Shown: positions 43,223 to 52,961, counted from the stretch's first letter. The stretch: DNA of 64,000 bases from Bosea sp. NBC_00550 (GCF_026020075.1 NZ_CP102772.1:5543501-5607500), one strand, 5' to 3'. The notes: generated from the sequence alone by a model not told the origin. Numbers and translations: made by a program.

Positions 43223-43246
43223 AAGGGGCGCCTCCGGGCGCCCTTT
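43223..43246. terminator. Terminator between infC and tetR
   Basis: A 10-bp stem (AAGGGGCGCC / GGCGCCCTTT, one G-T pair) with a TCCG loop, and TTTCTC on the plus strand. The convergent tetR gene ends two bases beyond it. Confidence 0.75.
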
Positions 43247-43247
43247 C

Positions 43248-43847
43248 TCATTTCGGCCGGTGCAACAAGCCGTCGAGCATCGCGTTGAAGGCGTCGGTCG
43301 CCGCCTGTAGGGCGGCTTCCGGTTGCGGGGCATGCGCGATCCATTGGGCCGCATGCTGGGTGGCGCCGACGATCAGCCGCGCCACGGCTTCCGGGTCGAG
43401 CGGCGCCAGCGCGCCGTCCGCGACGAGTTCGCCGAGGCCCCGGGTCATCATGCGGATACAGTCGTTCTGGATCGGCCAGTTCCAGGGGTCGCCGAGCACG
43501 GCAGGCCCGTCGCGCAGGACGATGCGCTGGATCTCTGGCTCCAGCGCCATCGCGAGATAGGCGGCGCATTCGTCGCGGAACCCGGTCCAGCGATCCTCCG
43601 CCTTGGCCGCGACGGCGCGCAGCCGCACAGTCATTTCCGCGTCGATCTGGTCCAGAACCGCCGCAAAAAGTCCCTTCTTGTCGCCGAAATGGTGATAGAG
43701 CGCGCCGCGGGTCAGCCCGGCCGAAGCGGTCAGGTCGTCCATCGATGCTGCCGCATAGCCGACCGTGCCGAACGCCTCGCGCGCCGCCGAAATCAGGCTG
43801 GCGCGGGTTTCCGCGATCATGTCGGCGCGAAGCCTGCGAGCCATCAT
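43248..43847 (-). CDS. TetR-family repressor
   Basis: A 199-residue repressor. The N-terminal helix-turn-helix is clear (TRASLISAAREAFGTVGYAA, then MDDLTASAGLTRGALYHHFG), followed by the usual KKGLFAAVLDQ and a C-terminal ligand domain. Two adjacent ATGs exist; 43847 is preferred because of AAAGGG upstream. It lies divergent from the MFS transporter gene with three copies of a palindrome between them, so it very probably represses both. The ligand is unknown. Confidence 0.92.
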   Translation of the reverse strand: MMARRLRADMIAETRASLISAAREAFGTVGYAAASMDDLTASAGLTRGALYHHFGDKKGLFAAVLDQIDAEMTVRLRAVAAKAEDRWTGFRDECAAYLAMALEPEIQRIVLRDGPAVLGDPWNWPIQNDCIRMMTRGLGELVADGALAPLDPEAVARLIVGATQHAAQWIAHAPQPEAALQAATDAFNAMLDGLLHRPK

Positions 43848-43856
43848 AACCCTTTC

Positions 43857-43873
43857 ACATACGGTTCGTATGT
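43857..43873. promoter_or_regulatory. TetR operator site 1
   Basis: ACATACGGTTCGTATGT, a 17-bp palindrome with half-sites CATACG/CGTATG separated by three bases. It lies 10 bases before the tetR start. Confidence 0.8.
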
Positions 43874-43876
43874 TAA

Positions 43877-43896
43877 TTGACATACGCAACGTATGC
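43877..43896. promoter_or_regulatory. TetR operator site 2 overlapping a -35 box
   Basis: ACATACGCAACGTATGC (43880-43896) is the same palindrome with a different spacer. Its first bases are shared with a consensus -35 hexamer TTGACA (43877-43882) facing the MFS gene, so bound repressor would block RNA polymerase. Confidence 0.75.
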
Positions 43897-43908
43897 AATT
43901 ACCCATTC

Positions 43909-43925
43909 GCATACGCGGCGTATGT
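43909..43925. promoter_or_regulatory. TetR operator site 3
   Basis: GCATACGCGGCGTATGT, a third copy of CATACG-N3-CGTATG, 28 bases before the MFS start codon. Confidence 0.78.
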
Positions 43926-43952
43926 CCGCTCTTCCTTCGGGACAAGCCTGTC

Positions 43953-45161
43953 ATGCCGAATCCCTATGGCGAGATTTTCCGCGCGCCCGGCGCGCTCGCC
44001 TTTTCGTCCGCCGGCTTCGTCGCGCGCCTGCCTGCCTCGATGGTCGGGCTCGGCATCGTCACCATGCTGTCGGAACGGCGCGGGGAATACGCCATCGCCG
44101 GTGCGGTCGCCGCGACCTTCGCGCTCGCCAGCGCGCTGATCACGCCGCAAATCTCGCGCCTCGTCGATCGTTACGGCCAGCGCCGCGTGCTGATGCCGGC
44201 CACAGTGGCGGCAGCCTTGGCGCTGAGCGCGTTGATGCTGTCGACATGGGCGGGGGCCCCCAGCTGGCTGCTCTTCGTCTTCGCGCTGCTCTCCGGCCTG
44301 ATGCCGAGCATCGGCGCGATGGTGAGGGCACGCTGGACCGAGTTCTACCGCGATACGCCGCAATTGCGCACGGCCTTCGCCTTCGAATCGGTGGTCGACG
44401 AGATCATCTTCATGGTCGGGCCGATCGTCGCGATCGGGCTGAGCGTCAGCCTGTTTCCCGAAGCCGGGCCGCTGGCCGCGCTGCTGTTCCTGGTCGTCGG
44501 CGTGCCGCTGCTCTGTGTCCAGCGGCGCACCGAGCCGCCCGTCCGCGCCGATGCCGCGGATGCCGATGTCTCGGTCATCCGGCTTGGCGGCGTGCAGGTC
44601 GTCGTGCTCGCCATGATCGCGGTCGGTGCCATCTTCGGCACTGCCGAGATCACCGCCGTCGCCTTCGCCGAAGCGCAGGGCCAGAAGGCGATGGCGAGCG
44701 TCGTGCTTGCCATCTATGCGGCGGGCTCGCTGATCGTCGGCCTCGTCTTCGGCACGCTCAAGCTCAAGGCCACCCTCGCCACGCAGTTCCTCGCCGCGAT
44801 CACGCTCGCGGCCCTGACGACGCTGCCCTTGCTGGCAGTCGAGGGACTGGTGTCGCTGGCGCTGGTCTTCTTCCTGGCGGGGGCGGCGGTCTCGCCGACG
44901 ATCATCATCGCCATGGGGCTGATCGAGCGCCTGGTCTCGCCGCGCCAGCTCACCGAGGGCATGACATGGGGCATTACCGGCATCGGCATCGGCATGGCCT
45001 TCGGCGCCTCGGCGGCCGGCGCGCTGATCGATGCCTTCGGCGCCCGCAGCGGCTTCTGGATCTCGGTCGCCGCCGGCGTCGCGGCGCTGCTCGTCACGCT
45101 CATCGGCTACAGCCGGCTGCTCGGGGAACGCAAGCAGGCCGTGCTCTGCGAAGCGGCCTGA
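43953..45161 (+). CDS. MFS transporter (probable drug/metabolite efflux)
   Basis: A 402-residue protein with 12 membrane helices. MPNPYGEIFRAPGALAFSSA begins it, with the MFS loop 2-3 motif ISRLVDRYGQRRVLMPATV and repeated Gly/Ala-rich helices. ATG 43953 is chosen because the longer frame upstream includes operator site 3. Divergent from a tetR gene and under three operators, it is probably an inducible efflux pump. Ends at a hairpin. Confidence 0.9.
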   Translation: MPNPYGEIFRAPGALAFSSAGFVARLPASMVGLGIVTMLSERRGEYAIAGAVAATFALASALITPQISRLVDRYGQRRVLMPATVAAALALSALMLSTWAGAPSWLLFVFALLSGLMPSIGAMVRARWTEFYRDTPQLRTAFAFESVVDEIIFMVGPIVAIGLSVSLFPEAGPLAALLFLVVGVPLLCVQRRTEPPVRADAADADVSVIRLGGVQVVVLAMIAVGAIFGTAEITAVAFAEAQGQKAMASVVLAIYAAGSLIVGLVFGTLKLKATLATQFLAAITLAALTTLPLLAVEGLVSLALVFFLAGAAVSPTIIIAMGLIERLVSPRQLTEGMTWGITGIGIGMAFGASAAGALIDAFGARSGFWISVAAGVAALLVTLIGYSRLLGERKQAVLCEAA

Positions 45162-45178
45162 GCGGCTTCGAACGAAAA

Positions 45179-45205
45179 GGGCCGCCCCTTCGGAAGAGGC
45201 GGCCC
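45179..45205. terminator. Terminator after the MFS gene
   Basis: GGGCCGCC / GGCGGCCC stem with an 11-base loop and GTTCTTCT on the plus strand; it also faces the convergent binding-protein gene. Confidence 0.65.
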
Positions 45206-45242
45206 GTTCTTCTCAATCGCTACCTCGGCGAAGCCGTCAGCC

Positions 45243-46268
45243 TCAGCGAATTGGTGGGGCGTATTGCAGACCGCCCTGGGTCCAGAGCTTGTTGGCGCCG
45301 CGCGGCAGTGGGTTGCGCGTGTTCGGCCCGAAATGCCGATCGAAGCTCTCGCCGTAGTTGCCGACAGCTTTGACGACCCGCACGACCCAGTCGTTGCTGA
45401 GGCCGAGCGCCTCGCCGAATTTGCCTTCGCTGCCGAGCATGCGGCGGATTTCGGGATTCTGCGAAGTCTTCGCCATCTCCTCGACATTGGCCTGCGTCAC
45501 GCCGAACTCCTCGGCATTGATCAGCGCGAAGACCGTCCAGCGCACGATGTCGAACCAGGCCGGATCGTTCTTGCGAACCCAGGGGCCGAGCGGCTCCTTG
45601 GAAATGACCTGCTGCAGCAGCACATGCTCCTCCGGGTCCTTCAGCCTGCCGCGCGTACCGGCAAGCGACGAGAGGTCGGTGGTGTAGGCATCGCAGCGGC
45701 CCGCCTCATAGGCCTGCACGGTGTCGTCAAGGGTGGCGAAAGCGACGGTCTCGAACTTGATGCCATTCGTCCGGCCATAGTCGGCGAGGTTGAGCTCGGT
45801 CGTCGTGCCCTGCGCCACACAGACCGAGGCGCCGTTCAGGTCCTTGACGTCTTTCACATTGAGCTTCTTGCGGACGATGAAGCCCTGGCCATCGTAGTAG
45901 TTGACTGCCGTGAAGGTCAGGCCCTGGCCGATGTCGCGGCCGAGCGTCCAGGTCGTGGTGCGGGCGAGCACGTCGATCTCGCCGCTCTGGAGCGCGACGA
46001 GCCGGTTCTTGCTCGACAGCGACAGATAGCTCGCCTTTTTCGGGTCGTTGAAGATCGCCGCCGCCAGGGCGCGGCAGACGTCGGTGTCGAAGCCCTGCCA
46101 GATGCCGTTGCCATCCTGCAGCGAGAAGCCGGGCACGCCTTCGCTGGTGCCGCAGATGATGTTGCCGCGGGCTTTGATCTTGTCGAGCGTGGATTGGGCA
46201 AGCGCAGGGGCCGAGGCGGCAGCCGTCAAGGCCAGGCCGGCGGCGAGGCTAAGCAGAAACTTCTTCAC
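45243..46268 (-). CDS. Amino-acid ABC transporter substrate-binding protein (AapJ-like), GTG start
   Basis: A 341-residue periplasmic protein. A signal peptide (KKFLLSLAAGLALTAAASAP) is followed by LDKIKARGNIICGTSEGVPG, FDTDVCRALAAAIF and IDVLARTTTWTLGRD, all family hallmarks of the general L-amino-acid binding protein. The start is GTG at 46268, with GGAG upstream; no ATG fits the signal peptide. The permease and ATPase genes (aapQMP) that usually follow are not in this window, so the protein must serve a transporter encoded elsewhere. Confidence 0.9.
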   Translation of the reverse strand: MKKFLLSLAAGLALTAAASAPALAQSTLDKIKARGNIICGTSEGVPGFSLQDGNGIWQGFDTDVCRALAAAIFNDPKKASYLSLSSKNRLVALQSGEIDVLARTTTWTLGRDIGQGLTFTAVNYYDGQGFIVRKKLNVKDVKDLNGASVCVAQGTTTELNLADYGRTNGIKFETVAFATLDDTVQAYEAGRCDAYTTDLSSLAGTRGRLKDPEEHVLLQQVISKEPLGPWVRKNDPAWFDIVRWTVFALINAEEFGVTQANVEEMAKTSQNPEIRRMLGSEGKFGEALGLSNDWVVRVVKAVGNYGESFDRHFGPNTRNPLPRGANKLWTQGGLQYAPPIR

Positions 46269-46538
46269 AGAGGGATTCTCCAGATGCGGAACGTGACGGA
46301 TGACCTTACGTCGTGACAAGTGTTTGAAGGAAGAGCGCAGATACCGGGCGTTTTTCCCGGCGGCCTCTCGCCGCGTTGCCGGCTTCGCACTTGCCAGAGC
46401 GGCGCTTTTCTGCGATAGGGCCGGCCTTCGATCGCCCGGCTGATAAGGGCTGCCGTGGCGGTCGTGCTTCGCTTCCTGAAAGCAAGACATTGGCAACGCG
46501 TTCAAAAAACGTGCGGCCACGACCATTGAGGAGCTGAA

Positions 46539-46739
46539 ATGCCCAAGATCAAGACGAAGTCGAGCGCTAAAAAGCGCTTCAAGATCACCGGTACCGGCAA
46601 GGTGCTCTACGCCCAGGCCGGCAAGCGTCACGGGATGATCAAGCGGACCAACAAGCAGATCCGCAACCACCGCGGCACGACGACCCTCTTCGAGGGCGAT
46701 GCGGCCAACGTGAAGAAGTACTTCCTCCCCAACGGCTGA
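46539..46739 (+). CDS. rpmI: 50S ribosomal protein L35
   Basis: A basic protein of 66 residues, [20 protein letters not shown] with [19 protein letters not shown], typical of bL35. GAGGAG precedes the ATG. It begins the rpmI-rplT pair, separated from infC by three unrelated genes. Confidence 0.97.
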   Translation: MPKIKTKSSAKKRFKITGTGKVLYAQAGKRHGMIKRTNKQIRNHRGTTTLFEGDAANVKKYFLPNG

Positions 46740-46767
46740 CGCCACCTGACACACCGGAGATCATGAC

Positions 46768-47142
46768 ATGGCTCGCGTGAAACGGGGCGTGACTGCCCAC
46801 GCCAAGCACAAGAAGACACTCAAGGCCGCCAAGGGCTTCTATGGCCGCCGCAAGAATACGATCCGCGCCGCCAAGGCGGCCGTCGATCGCTCGATGCAGT
46901 ACGCCTATCGCGACCGCAAGAACAAGAAGCGCTCGTTCCGCGCGCTCTGGATCCAGCGCCTCAACGCTGCGGTGCGCGAGCACGGCCTGACTTATTCGGT
47001 CTTCATCGGCGGCCTGATCAAGGCCGGCATCGAGCTCGACCGCAAGACCCTGTCGGCCATGGCGATCGACGACGTGGCATCGTTCACGGCCGTGGTCGAG
47101 ACCGTCAAGGGCGCGCTCGGCGCCGAAGCCAAGGCCGCCTGA
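46768..47142 (+). CDS. rplT: 50S ribosomal protein L20
   Basis: A 124-residue bL20 with the signatures [20 protein letters not shown] and [20 protein letters not shown]. It follows rpmI by 28 bases with CCGGAG near the start and ends at a strong terminator. Confidence 0.97.
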   Translation: MARVKRGVTAHAKHKKTLKAAKGFYGRRKNTIRAAKAAVDRSMQYAYRDRKNKKRSFRALWIQRLNAAVREHGLTYSVFIGGLIKAGIELDRKTLSAMAIDDVASFTAVVETVKGALGAEAKAA

Positions 47143-47165
47143 GCGGACTGGTATCGCTGAATTGG

Positions 47166-47193
47166 AAAAGGCCGGCGGTGACGCCGGCCTTTT
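47166..47193 (+). terminator. Terminator after rplT
   Basis: An 11-bp stem AAAAGGCCGGC / GCCGGCCTTTT with a GGTGAC loop and TTTTTC tail: a canonical Rho-independent terminator. Confidence 0.92.
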
Positions 47194-47217
47194 TCTTTGG
47201 CGATGTGGCATGGGCAC

Positions 47218-47253
47218 GTCATTCTCGGGCGACCGAAGGGGGACCCGAGAATC
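47218..47253. repeat. Short GTCATTCTCGGGC palindrome
   Basis: GTCATTCTCGGGCGACCGAA and GACCCGAGAATC form an inverted pair of the repeat family seen at 14613, 21646 and 52962. Confidence 0.6.
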
Positions 47254-47307
47254 TTTGGACGAAGGAGGCGCCGTGTCACAGGGGCCTTTCCGGGGAGAGC
47301 GGAAGGG

Positions 47308-48090
47308 TCAGCTCTGCACGCTGCCGTTCGTCGGCGGGTTCCAGCCATCGCCGGCGCCTTCGACGATCCGGTCATAGGCTTGCTCGGGCGTGTCGACATA
47401 GCTGAAGAGCTTCAGGTCCTCAGGGCGGATGAAGCCGGCGGCCGCCATCCTGTCGAGGTTGAGCAGGCCCTGCCAGTAGCCGGAATCGTAGAGCACGATC
47501 GGCACCGGCCCCATCTTGCCCGTCTGCACCAGCGTGATGATCTCGAACAGCTCGTCGAGCGTGCCGAAGCCGCCGGGGAAGACCACGAGCGCCGCAGCGC
47601 GCATGGCGAGATGCATCTTGCGCATTGCGAAATAGTGGAAGCGGAAGGTCAGGTCGGGCGTCGACCAGGCGTTCGGCTCCTGCTCGTGGGGCAGGGTGAT
47701 GTTGAAGCCGATCGAGATCGCGCCGGCCTCGGTCGCGCCGCGATTGGCCGCTTCCATGATGCCCGGCCCGCCGCCGGTGGCGATGACGTGGTGGCGCCCG
47801 GCCTCGCCGTCGCGCAGCGCGCCGCCGCGTTCGGAGGCGATGCGGCCGAACTGCCGGGCGGCTTCGTACCAGGGGTTGCCCTCGCGCACCCGCGCCGAGC
47901 CGAAGACCACGATCGTCGAGACGACGCCGCGCGCCCGCAGATGATTCTCCGCCTTCTGGTATTCCAGCAGGAAGCGTACGCCGCGGGTCGAATCGCCGAG
48001 GATGAAATCGGGGTCGCGGGCGGCGAGCCGATAGGAGGGCGATTCCTTCTGGGCGGTGTTGTCGGGCAAGGCATCCTCCTGCATCGGCAT
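47308..48090 (-). CDS. LOG-family protein
   Basis: A 260-residue protein of the LOG (lysine-decarboxylase-like, TIGR00730) family. The signature PGGFGTLDELFEIITLVQTG is present, with GGGPGIMEAANRGATEAGA. By family it hydrolyses nucleoside 5'-monophosphates to free bases and ribose 5-phosphate (cytokinin activation in plants and their associates). The N-terminal ~70 residues are an extension typical of the longer bacterial type. It sits between rplT and pheS on the opposite strand. Confidence 0.88.
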   Translation of the reverse strand: MPMQEDALPDNTAQKESPSYRLAARDPDFILGDSTRGVRFLLEYQKAENHLRARGVVSTIVVFGSARVREGNPWYEAARQFGRIASERGGALRDGEAGRHHVIATGGGPGIMEAANRGATEAGAISIGFNITLPHEQEPNAWSTPDLTFRFHYFAMRKMHLAMRAAALVVFPGGFGTLDELFEIITLVQTGKMGPVPIVLYDSGYWQGLLNLDRMAAAGFIRPEDLKLFSYVDTPEQAYDRIVEGAGDGWNPPTNGSVQS

Positions 48091-48198
48091 CGACGAAGCT
48101 GAACCTGTTCGGCAAAGCGTCGCTTCGCTCTGGCATAAGCCGGCTGTTCCCGCTAGAACGCGCCCGTTCCCACGCCTTCAACGCTTGCGACCCATTCA

Positions 48199-49281
48199 AT
48201 GACCGATATCGCCACCCTGGAACGCGACGTCCTCGCCGCGATCGACACCGCCTCCGACGAAACTGCCGTCGAGGATGTGCGCATCGCCGCGCTCGGCAAG
48301 TCCGGCTCGATCTCGGCGTTGCTGAAGACGCTGGGCGCGATGACGCCCGACGAGCGCAAGGAGAAGGGCCCGCTGATCAACGGCCTGCGCGACCGAGTGC
48401 AGGGCGCTATCGCGGCCCGTAAGGAAGCGCTCGGCGAGGCGGCGCTGGAGACGAGGCTCGCCTCCGAGCGCGTCGACGTGTCGCTGCCGGTTCAGGATGG
48501 CCCGGAAGCGCGGGGCCGCATCCACCCGATCAGCCAGGTCATCGACGAGATCACCGCGATCTTCGGAGACATGGGCTTCGCCATCGCCGAGGGGCCGGAT
48601 GTCGAGACCGACGACCTCAACTTCACCAAGCTGAACTTCCCGGTCGGCCACCCCGCCCGCGAGATGCACGACACCTTCTTCTTCGCGCCGGATGCCAATG
48701 GCGAGCGCAAGCTGCTGAGGACTCACACCTCGCCGGTGCAGGTCCGCACGATGCTGGCGCAGGAGCCGCCGATCCGCGTGATCTGCCCGGGCCGGACCTA
48801 CCGCAACGATTCCGACCAGACCCACACCCCGATGTTCCATCAGGTCGAGGGTCTCGTCATCGACAAGACTGCCCATCTCGGCCATCTTAAGTGGATCCTG
48901 GAGGAGTTCTGCAAGTCCTTCTTCGAGATCGACGATGTGAAGATGCGCTTCCGCCCGTCCTTCTTCCCCTTCACCGAGCCCTCGATGGAGGTCGACATCC
49001 AGTGCTCGCGCAAGGGCGGCGAGATCCGCTTCGGCGAGGGCGAGGACTGGCTGGAGATCCTCGGCTGCGGCATGGTCCATCCGAACGTACTGCGCAATTG
49101 CGGGCTCGACCCGGAAGTCTATCAGGGCTTCGCCTGGGGCATGGGCATCGACCGCATCGCCATGCTGAAATACGGCATGCCGGACCTGCGCCCCTTCTTC
49201 GAAGCTGACGTGCGCTGGCTCGCCCATTACGGCTTCCGCCCGCTCGACCTGCCGACGCTGACGGGCGGCCTTTCTTCATGA
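48199..49281 (+). CDS. pheS: Phenylalanyl-tRNA synthetase alpha subunit
   Basis: The 360-residue catalytic subunit. After an N-terminal coiled-coil it shows class II motif 1 ([20 protein letters not shown]), motif 2 ([20 protein letters not shown]) and motif 3 ([20 protein letters not shown]). The length is normal. It acts as a heterotetramer with PheT, whose gene lies after an intervening glycosyltransferase gene. Confidence 0.97.
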   Translation: MTDIATLERDVLAAIDTASDETAVEDVRIAALGKSGSISALLKTLGAMTPDERKEKGPLINGLRDRVQGAIAARKEALGEAALETRLASERVDVSLPVQDGPEARGRIHPISQVIDEITAIFGDMGFAIAEGPDVETDDLNFTKLNFPVGHPAREMHDTFFFAPDANGERKLLRTHTSPVQVRTMLAQEPPIRVICPGRTYRNDSDQTHTPMFHQVEGLVIDKTAHLGHLKWILEEFCKSFFEIDDVKMRFRPSFFPFTEPSMEVDIQCSRKGGEIRFGEGEDWLEILGCGMVHPNVLRNCGLDPEVYQGFAWGMGIDRIAMLKYGMPDLRPFFEADVRWLAHYGFRPLDLPTLTGGLSS

Positions 49282-49309
49282 TGCAGTGGACCGGCCAGGG
49301 GAGGGCGCG

Positions 49310-50491
49310 ATGACGCCTGCGGGCTGGGCGGCGCTGTTTGCCGGGCTGCTGAGCGCGACGAACCTGGCGAGCCAGGCCATCGCGCTCCGGCGGCTGCGCC
49401 GGCCTTTGCAACGCTCGGTCCTGCTCGACACCTTGCCGCCGGTCACCATTGTCAGGCCTGTGCGCGGCATCGAGGCCTTCAGCCGCGAGACGGCGATCTC
49501 CGGGCTTGAGCTCGACTATCCCAGCTACAGCACGATCTTCTGCGTCGCCGATGCGCAGGACCCGATCGTTCCGCTGGTCGAGGAATTGATCGGCATCTAC
49601 GGCGCCGACAAGGTCAGGCTGATCATCGGCGACGTCGCGGTCAGCGCCAATCCAAAGCTGAACAATTGCGTGCGCGGCTGGGAGGAGGCGACGACCGACT
49701 GGGTCATCCTCGCCGATTCCAACGTGCTGATGCCGAAGGATTACATCAAGCGCATGCTCGCCGCCTGGCAGCCTGCCACCGGGCTCGTCTGCTCGACGCC
49801 GGCCGGCTCCCGGCCGCAGAGCTTCGGCGCCGAGGTCGAATGCGCCTTCCTCAACGCCTTCCAGGCACGCTGGCAATATGTCGGCGAAGCCTTGGGGCTG
49901 GGCTTCGCGCAGGGCAAGTCGATGCTCTGGAACAAGCCCTTCCTCGACGCGCTGGGCGGTATCGCCGCGCTCGGCGCCGAGATCGCCGAGGATGCCGCCG
50001 CGACCAAGCTCGTGCGCGGCGCCGGCAAGCATGTCCATCTCGTCGGCCAGCCCTTTGAGCAGCCGCTCGGCCCGCGCCGCCTGGCGGATGCGGTGCAGCG
50101 CCAGTTCCGCTGGGCGCGGCTGCGGCGCGTGACGTTCCTGCCGTTCTTCATGCTGGAGCTCATCTCCGCACCGCTCCTGCCGGCCGTGCTGGCGGCCTTC
50201 GGCGCCCCGGCGCTGGGTTTGCCGTTCTGGCTGGGGCCGCTTCTGGTGCTGCTGCTCTGGTATGTCGGCGACATCGTGCTGTCCGCCAGCGTCGGCTGGT
50301 TTCTGAACTGGCGTACGCCGCTCGCGATGCTGGTGCGAGACATCGCCTTCCCCGGTGTCTGGGCCTATGCCTTCGTCGGCGGGGAAGTGAGTTGGCGTGG
50401 CAACGCCATGAAGATCCGCACTGACGGCGCCAACGAGCTGAACGACACGACGCCGACGCTTTCGACGGCGAACTCGAAGATTTCCGACTGA
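49310..50491 (+). CDS. Ceramide-glucosyltransferase-like enzyme (GT21)
   Basis: A 393-residue membrane-attached glycosyltransferase. The first membrane segment lies at 3-24, with VTIVRPVRGIEAFSRE as the GT21 entry and aspartates at D81 (CVADAQD) and D136 (LADSNV). The (Q/R)xxRW motif is QRQFRW at 263-268, and hydrophobic helices follow at about 275-320 and 350-370. This set (D, D, D, QxxRW) is that of ceramide glucosyltransferases; bacterial members make glucosylceramide-like or related glycolipids. ATG 49310 has GGGGAGGG upstream. It sits between pheS and pheT, 28 bases from each. Confidence 0.82.
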   Translation: MTPAGWAALFAGLLSATNLASQAIALRRLRRPLQRSVLLDTLPPVTIVRPVRGIEAFSRETAISGLELDYPSYSTIFCVADAQDPIVPLVEELIGIYGADKVRLIIGDVAVSANPKLNNCVRGWEEATTDWVILADSNVLMPKDYIKRMLAAWQPATGLVCSTPAGSRPQSFGAEVECAFLNAFQARWQYVGEALGLGFAQGKSMLWNKPFLDALGGIAALGAEIAEDAAATKLVRGAGKHVHLVGQPFEQPLGPRRLADAVQRQFRWARLRRVTFLPFFMLELISAPLLPAVLAAFGAPALGLPFWLGPLLVLLLWYVGDIVLSASVGWFLNWRTPLAMLVRDIAFPGVWAYAFVGGEVSWRGNAMKIRTDGANELNDTTPTLSTANSKISD

Positions 50492-50519
50492 TCTGGCAAG
50501 CTATTGATCTGACAACGCG

Positions 50520-52943
50520 ATGAAATTCACGATTTCCTGGCTCAAAGAGCACCTCGACACCGACGCCTCCGTCGCCGAGATCGCCGAAACCTTGACCCGC
50601 ATCGGCCTCGAGGTCGAGGCGATCGAGGATCGCGCCGCCGCGTTCTCCGCCTTCACCATCGCCTATGTCATCGAGGCGAAGCAGCATCCCAACGCCGACC
50701 GGCTGCGCGTCTGCCTGGTCGATACCGGCGCGGGCGAGCCCGTGCAGGTGGTCTGCGGCGCGCCCAATGCCCGCACCGGGATGAAGGGCGTGTTCTCGCC
50801 GCCGGGCAGCTACATCCCCGGCAAGAAGATCACCCTCGGCAGGGGCGTGATCCGCGGCGTCGAATCGAACGGCATGCTGGTCTCCGAGGCCGAGCTCGAA
50901 CTCTCCGACGACCATGACGGCATCATCGATCTGCCTGATGATGCGCCGGTCGGCCAGCCCTACGCGACTTATGCCGGGCTCGACGATGCCGTGATCGAGA
51001 TCGCGGTGACCCCGAACCGGGCCGATGCGCTCGGCGTCGCCGGCATCGCGCGCGACCTCGCCGCTGCCGGCCTCGGCAAGCTCAAGACGCCGTCGGTACC
51101 GCCGGTACGCGGCAGCTTCCCATGCCCGGTCAAGGTTACGCTCGACTTCGCCGACGAGGACCGCAAGCTTTGCCCGGCTTTCGCGCTGCGTCTCGTGCGT
51201 GGCGTGAAGAACGGTCCGTCGCCGGACTGGCTGCAGGCGCGGCTGCGCGCCGTAGGCCTGCGCCCGATCAACGCGCTGGTCGACATCACCAACTTCATGA
51301 CGCTCGACAGCAACCGCCCGCTGCACGTCTTCGACGCCGCCAAGGTGCAGGGCAACCTCACCGTGCGCCGCGCGAAGGCAGGCGAGACCATCCTCGCCCT
51401 CGACGGCAAGACCTATACGCTCACCGACGAGCAGGTCGTGATCGCCGATGAGCACGGCGTAGAGTCGCTCGCGGGCATCATGGGCGGCGAAGCCTCCGGC
51501 AGCAGCGAAACGACCACCGACGTGCTGATCGAGAGCGCGCTCTGGGATCCGCTCAATGTCGCCCGCTCGGGCCGCGCACTCGGCATCAACTCGGATGCGC
51601 GCTATCGCTTCGAGCGCGGCGTCGATCCCGATTTCGCCCGGCCCGGCCTCGACCTCGCCACGGCGATGGTCATCGATCTATGCGGCGGCGAGGCCTCCGA
51701 GATGGAGTTCGCCGGCGAATTGCCTGACAGCCCCGGCGCGATCGACTTCCCCTGGTCGGAGGTCAAGCGCCTCACCGGGCTCGACCTGCCGCAGGCGGAG
51801 ATGAAGCTCGCGCTGACCTCGCTCGGCTTCCACGTCTCGGGCGCGGGGGACCGGGTCAAGGTCGCGCCGCCGTCCTGGCGCGCCGATGTCGGCGGCAAGG
51901 CGGATCTGGTCGAGGAGATCGTCCGCATAGCCGGCCTGGATCGCGTCGCCTCGACGCCGCTGCCGCGCATCAAGGGCGAGGTGGTCAAGCCGGTGCTGAC
52001 CGTGCTGCAGAAGCGCACGCGCATCGCCAAGCGCACGCTCGCGGCGCGCGGCCTCGTCGAGGCCGTGACCTGGTCCTTCATCTCGCAGGATCAGGCCAGG
52101 CTCTTCGGCGGCGGCTCGCCCAAGCTCGCGCTCGCCAATCCGATCGCCGCCGATCTCTCCGACATGCGCCCCTCGTTGCTGCCGGGCCTGATCCGGGCTG
52201 CGCAGGCCAATGCCGATCGCGGCTTCCCCGATGTCGCGCTGTTCGAGGTCGGCCAGATCTTCAAGAGCGACGAGCCGGAAGGCCAGCTCATCGCCGCAAC
52301 GGGCCTGCGCCGCGGTACGGCCCGCCTCGAAGGCGTCGGTCGCCATTGGGATGGCGGCGCCAAGCCGGTCGATGCCTTCGATGCCAAGGCCGATGTGCTC
52401 GGCCTGCTGGCCGGGCTCGGCGTGCCGACCGGTGGCCTGCAGATCGTTGCGGGCGGCCCGGTCTGGGCCCATCCCGGCCGCTCGGCCACGCTGCAGTTCG
52501 GCCCCAAAGGCATCGTCGGTGCCTTCGGCGAAATCCACCCGCGCATCCTCAAGGCGCTCGACGTCAAGGGGCCGCTCGTCGCCTTCGAGATCCATCTCGA
52601 TGCGCTGCCGCTGCCGAAGTCCAAGCCGACCAAGGTCAAGCCGAAGCTAGCCCTCTCCGACTTCCAGCCGGTGACGCGCGACTTCGCCTTCATCGTCGAC
52701 AAGGCGGTGGCGGCCGGAGATATGGCGAAGACCGCCCAGGGCGCGGACCGTGCCCTGATCGCCAATGTCGGCGTCTTCGATCTCTATGAGGGCGCGGGCG
52801 TCGACGCCGGCAAGAAGTCGGTCGCGCTCGCCGTGACGCTGCAGCCGACCGAGAAGACGCTGACCGAAGCCGAGATCGAGGCCGTCGGCACCAGGATCGT
52901 CGCCGAGATGGGCAAGCGCTACGGCGCGACTCTGCGCGGGTAA
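50520..52943 (+). CDS. pheT: Phenylalanyl-tRNA synthetase beta subunit
   Basis: An 807-residue tRNA-binding subunit. [20 protein letters not shown] starts it. The tRNA-binding (EMAP-like) domain spans about 40-150 ([20 protein letters not shown]), the B3/B4 editing domain about 210-370, B5 and the catalytic-like domain follow, and the C-terminal ferredoxin-like anticodon-binding domain covers about 700-807 ([20 protein letters not shown]). The length is usual. Confidence 0.97.
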   Translation: MKFTISWLKEHLDTDASVAEIAETLTRIGLEVEAIEDRAAAFSAFTIAYVIEAKQHPNADRLRVCLVDTGAGEPVQVVCGAPNARTGMKGVFSPPGSYIPGKKITLGRGVIRGVESNGMLVSEAELELSDDHDGIIDLPDDAPVGQPYATYAGLDDAVIEIAVTPNRADALGVAGIARDLAAAGLGKLKTPSVPPVRGSFPCPVKVTLDFADEDRKLCPAFALRLVRGVKNGPSPDWLQARLRAVGLRPINALVDITNFMTLDSNRPLHVFDAAKVQGNLTVRRAKAGETILALDGKTYTLTDEQVVIADEHGVESLAGIMGGEASGSSETTTDVLIESALWDPLNVARSGRALGINSDARYRFERGVDPDFARPGLDLATAMVIDLCGGEASEMEFAGELPDSPGAIDFPWSEVKRLTGLDLPQAEMKLALTSLGFHVSGAGDRVKVAPPSWRADVGGKADLVEEIVRIAGLDRVASTPLPRIKGEVVKPVLTVLQKRTRIAKRTLAARGLVEAVTWSFISQDQARLFGGGSPKLALANPIAADLSDMRPSLLPGLIRAAQANADRGFPDVALFEVGQIFKSDEPEGQLIAATGLRRGTARLEGVGRHWDGGAKPVDAFDAKADVLGLLAGLGVPTGGLQIVAGGPVWAHPGRSATLQFGPKGIVGAFGEIHPRILKALDVKGPLVAFEIHLDALPLPKSKPTKVKPKLALSDFQPVTRDFAFIVDKAVAAGDMAKTAQGADRALIANVGVFDLYEGAGVDAGKKSVALAVTLQPTEKTLTEAEIEAVGTRIVAEMGKRYGATLRG

Positions 52944-52961
52944 CGCCGCCATCCAACGCGC

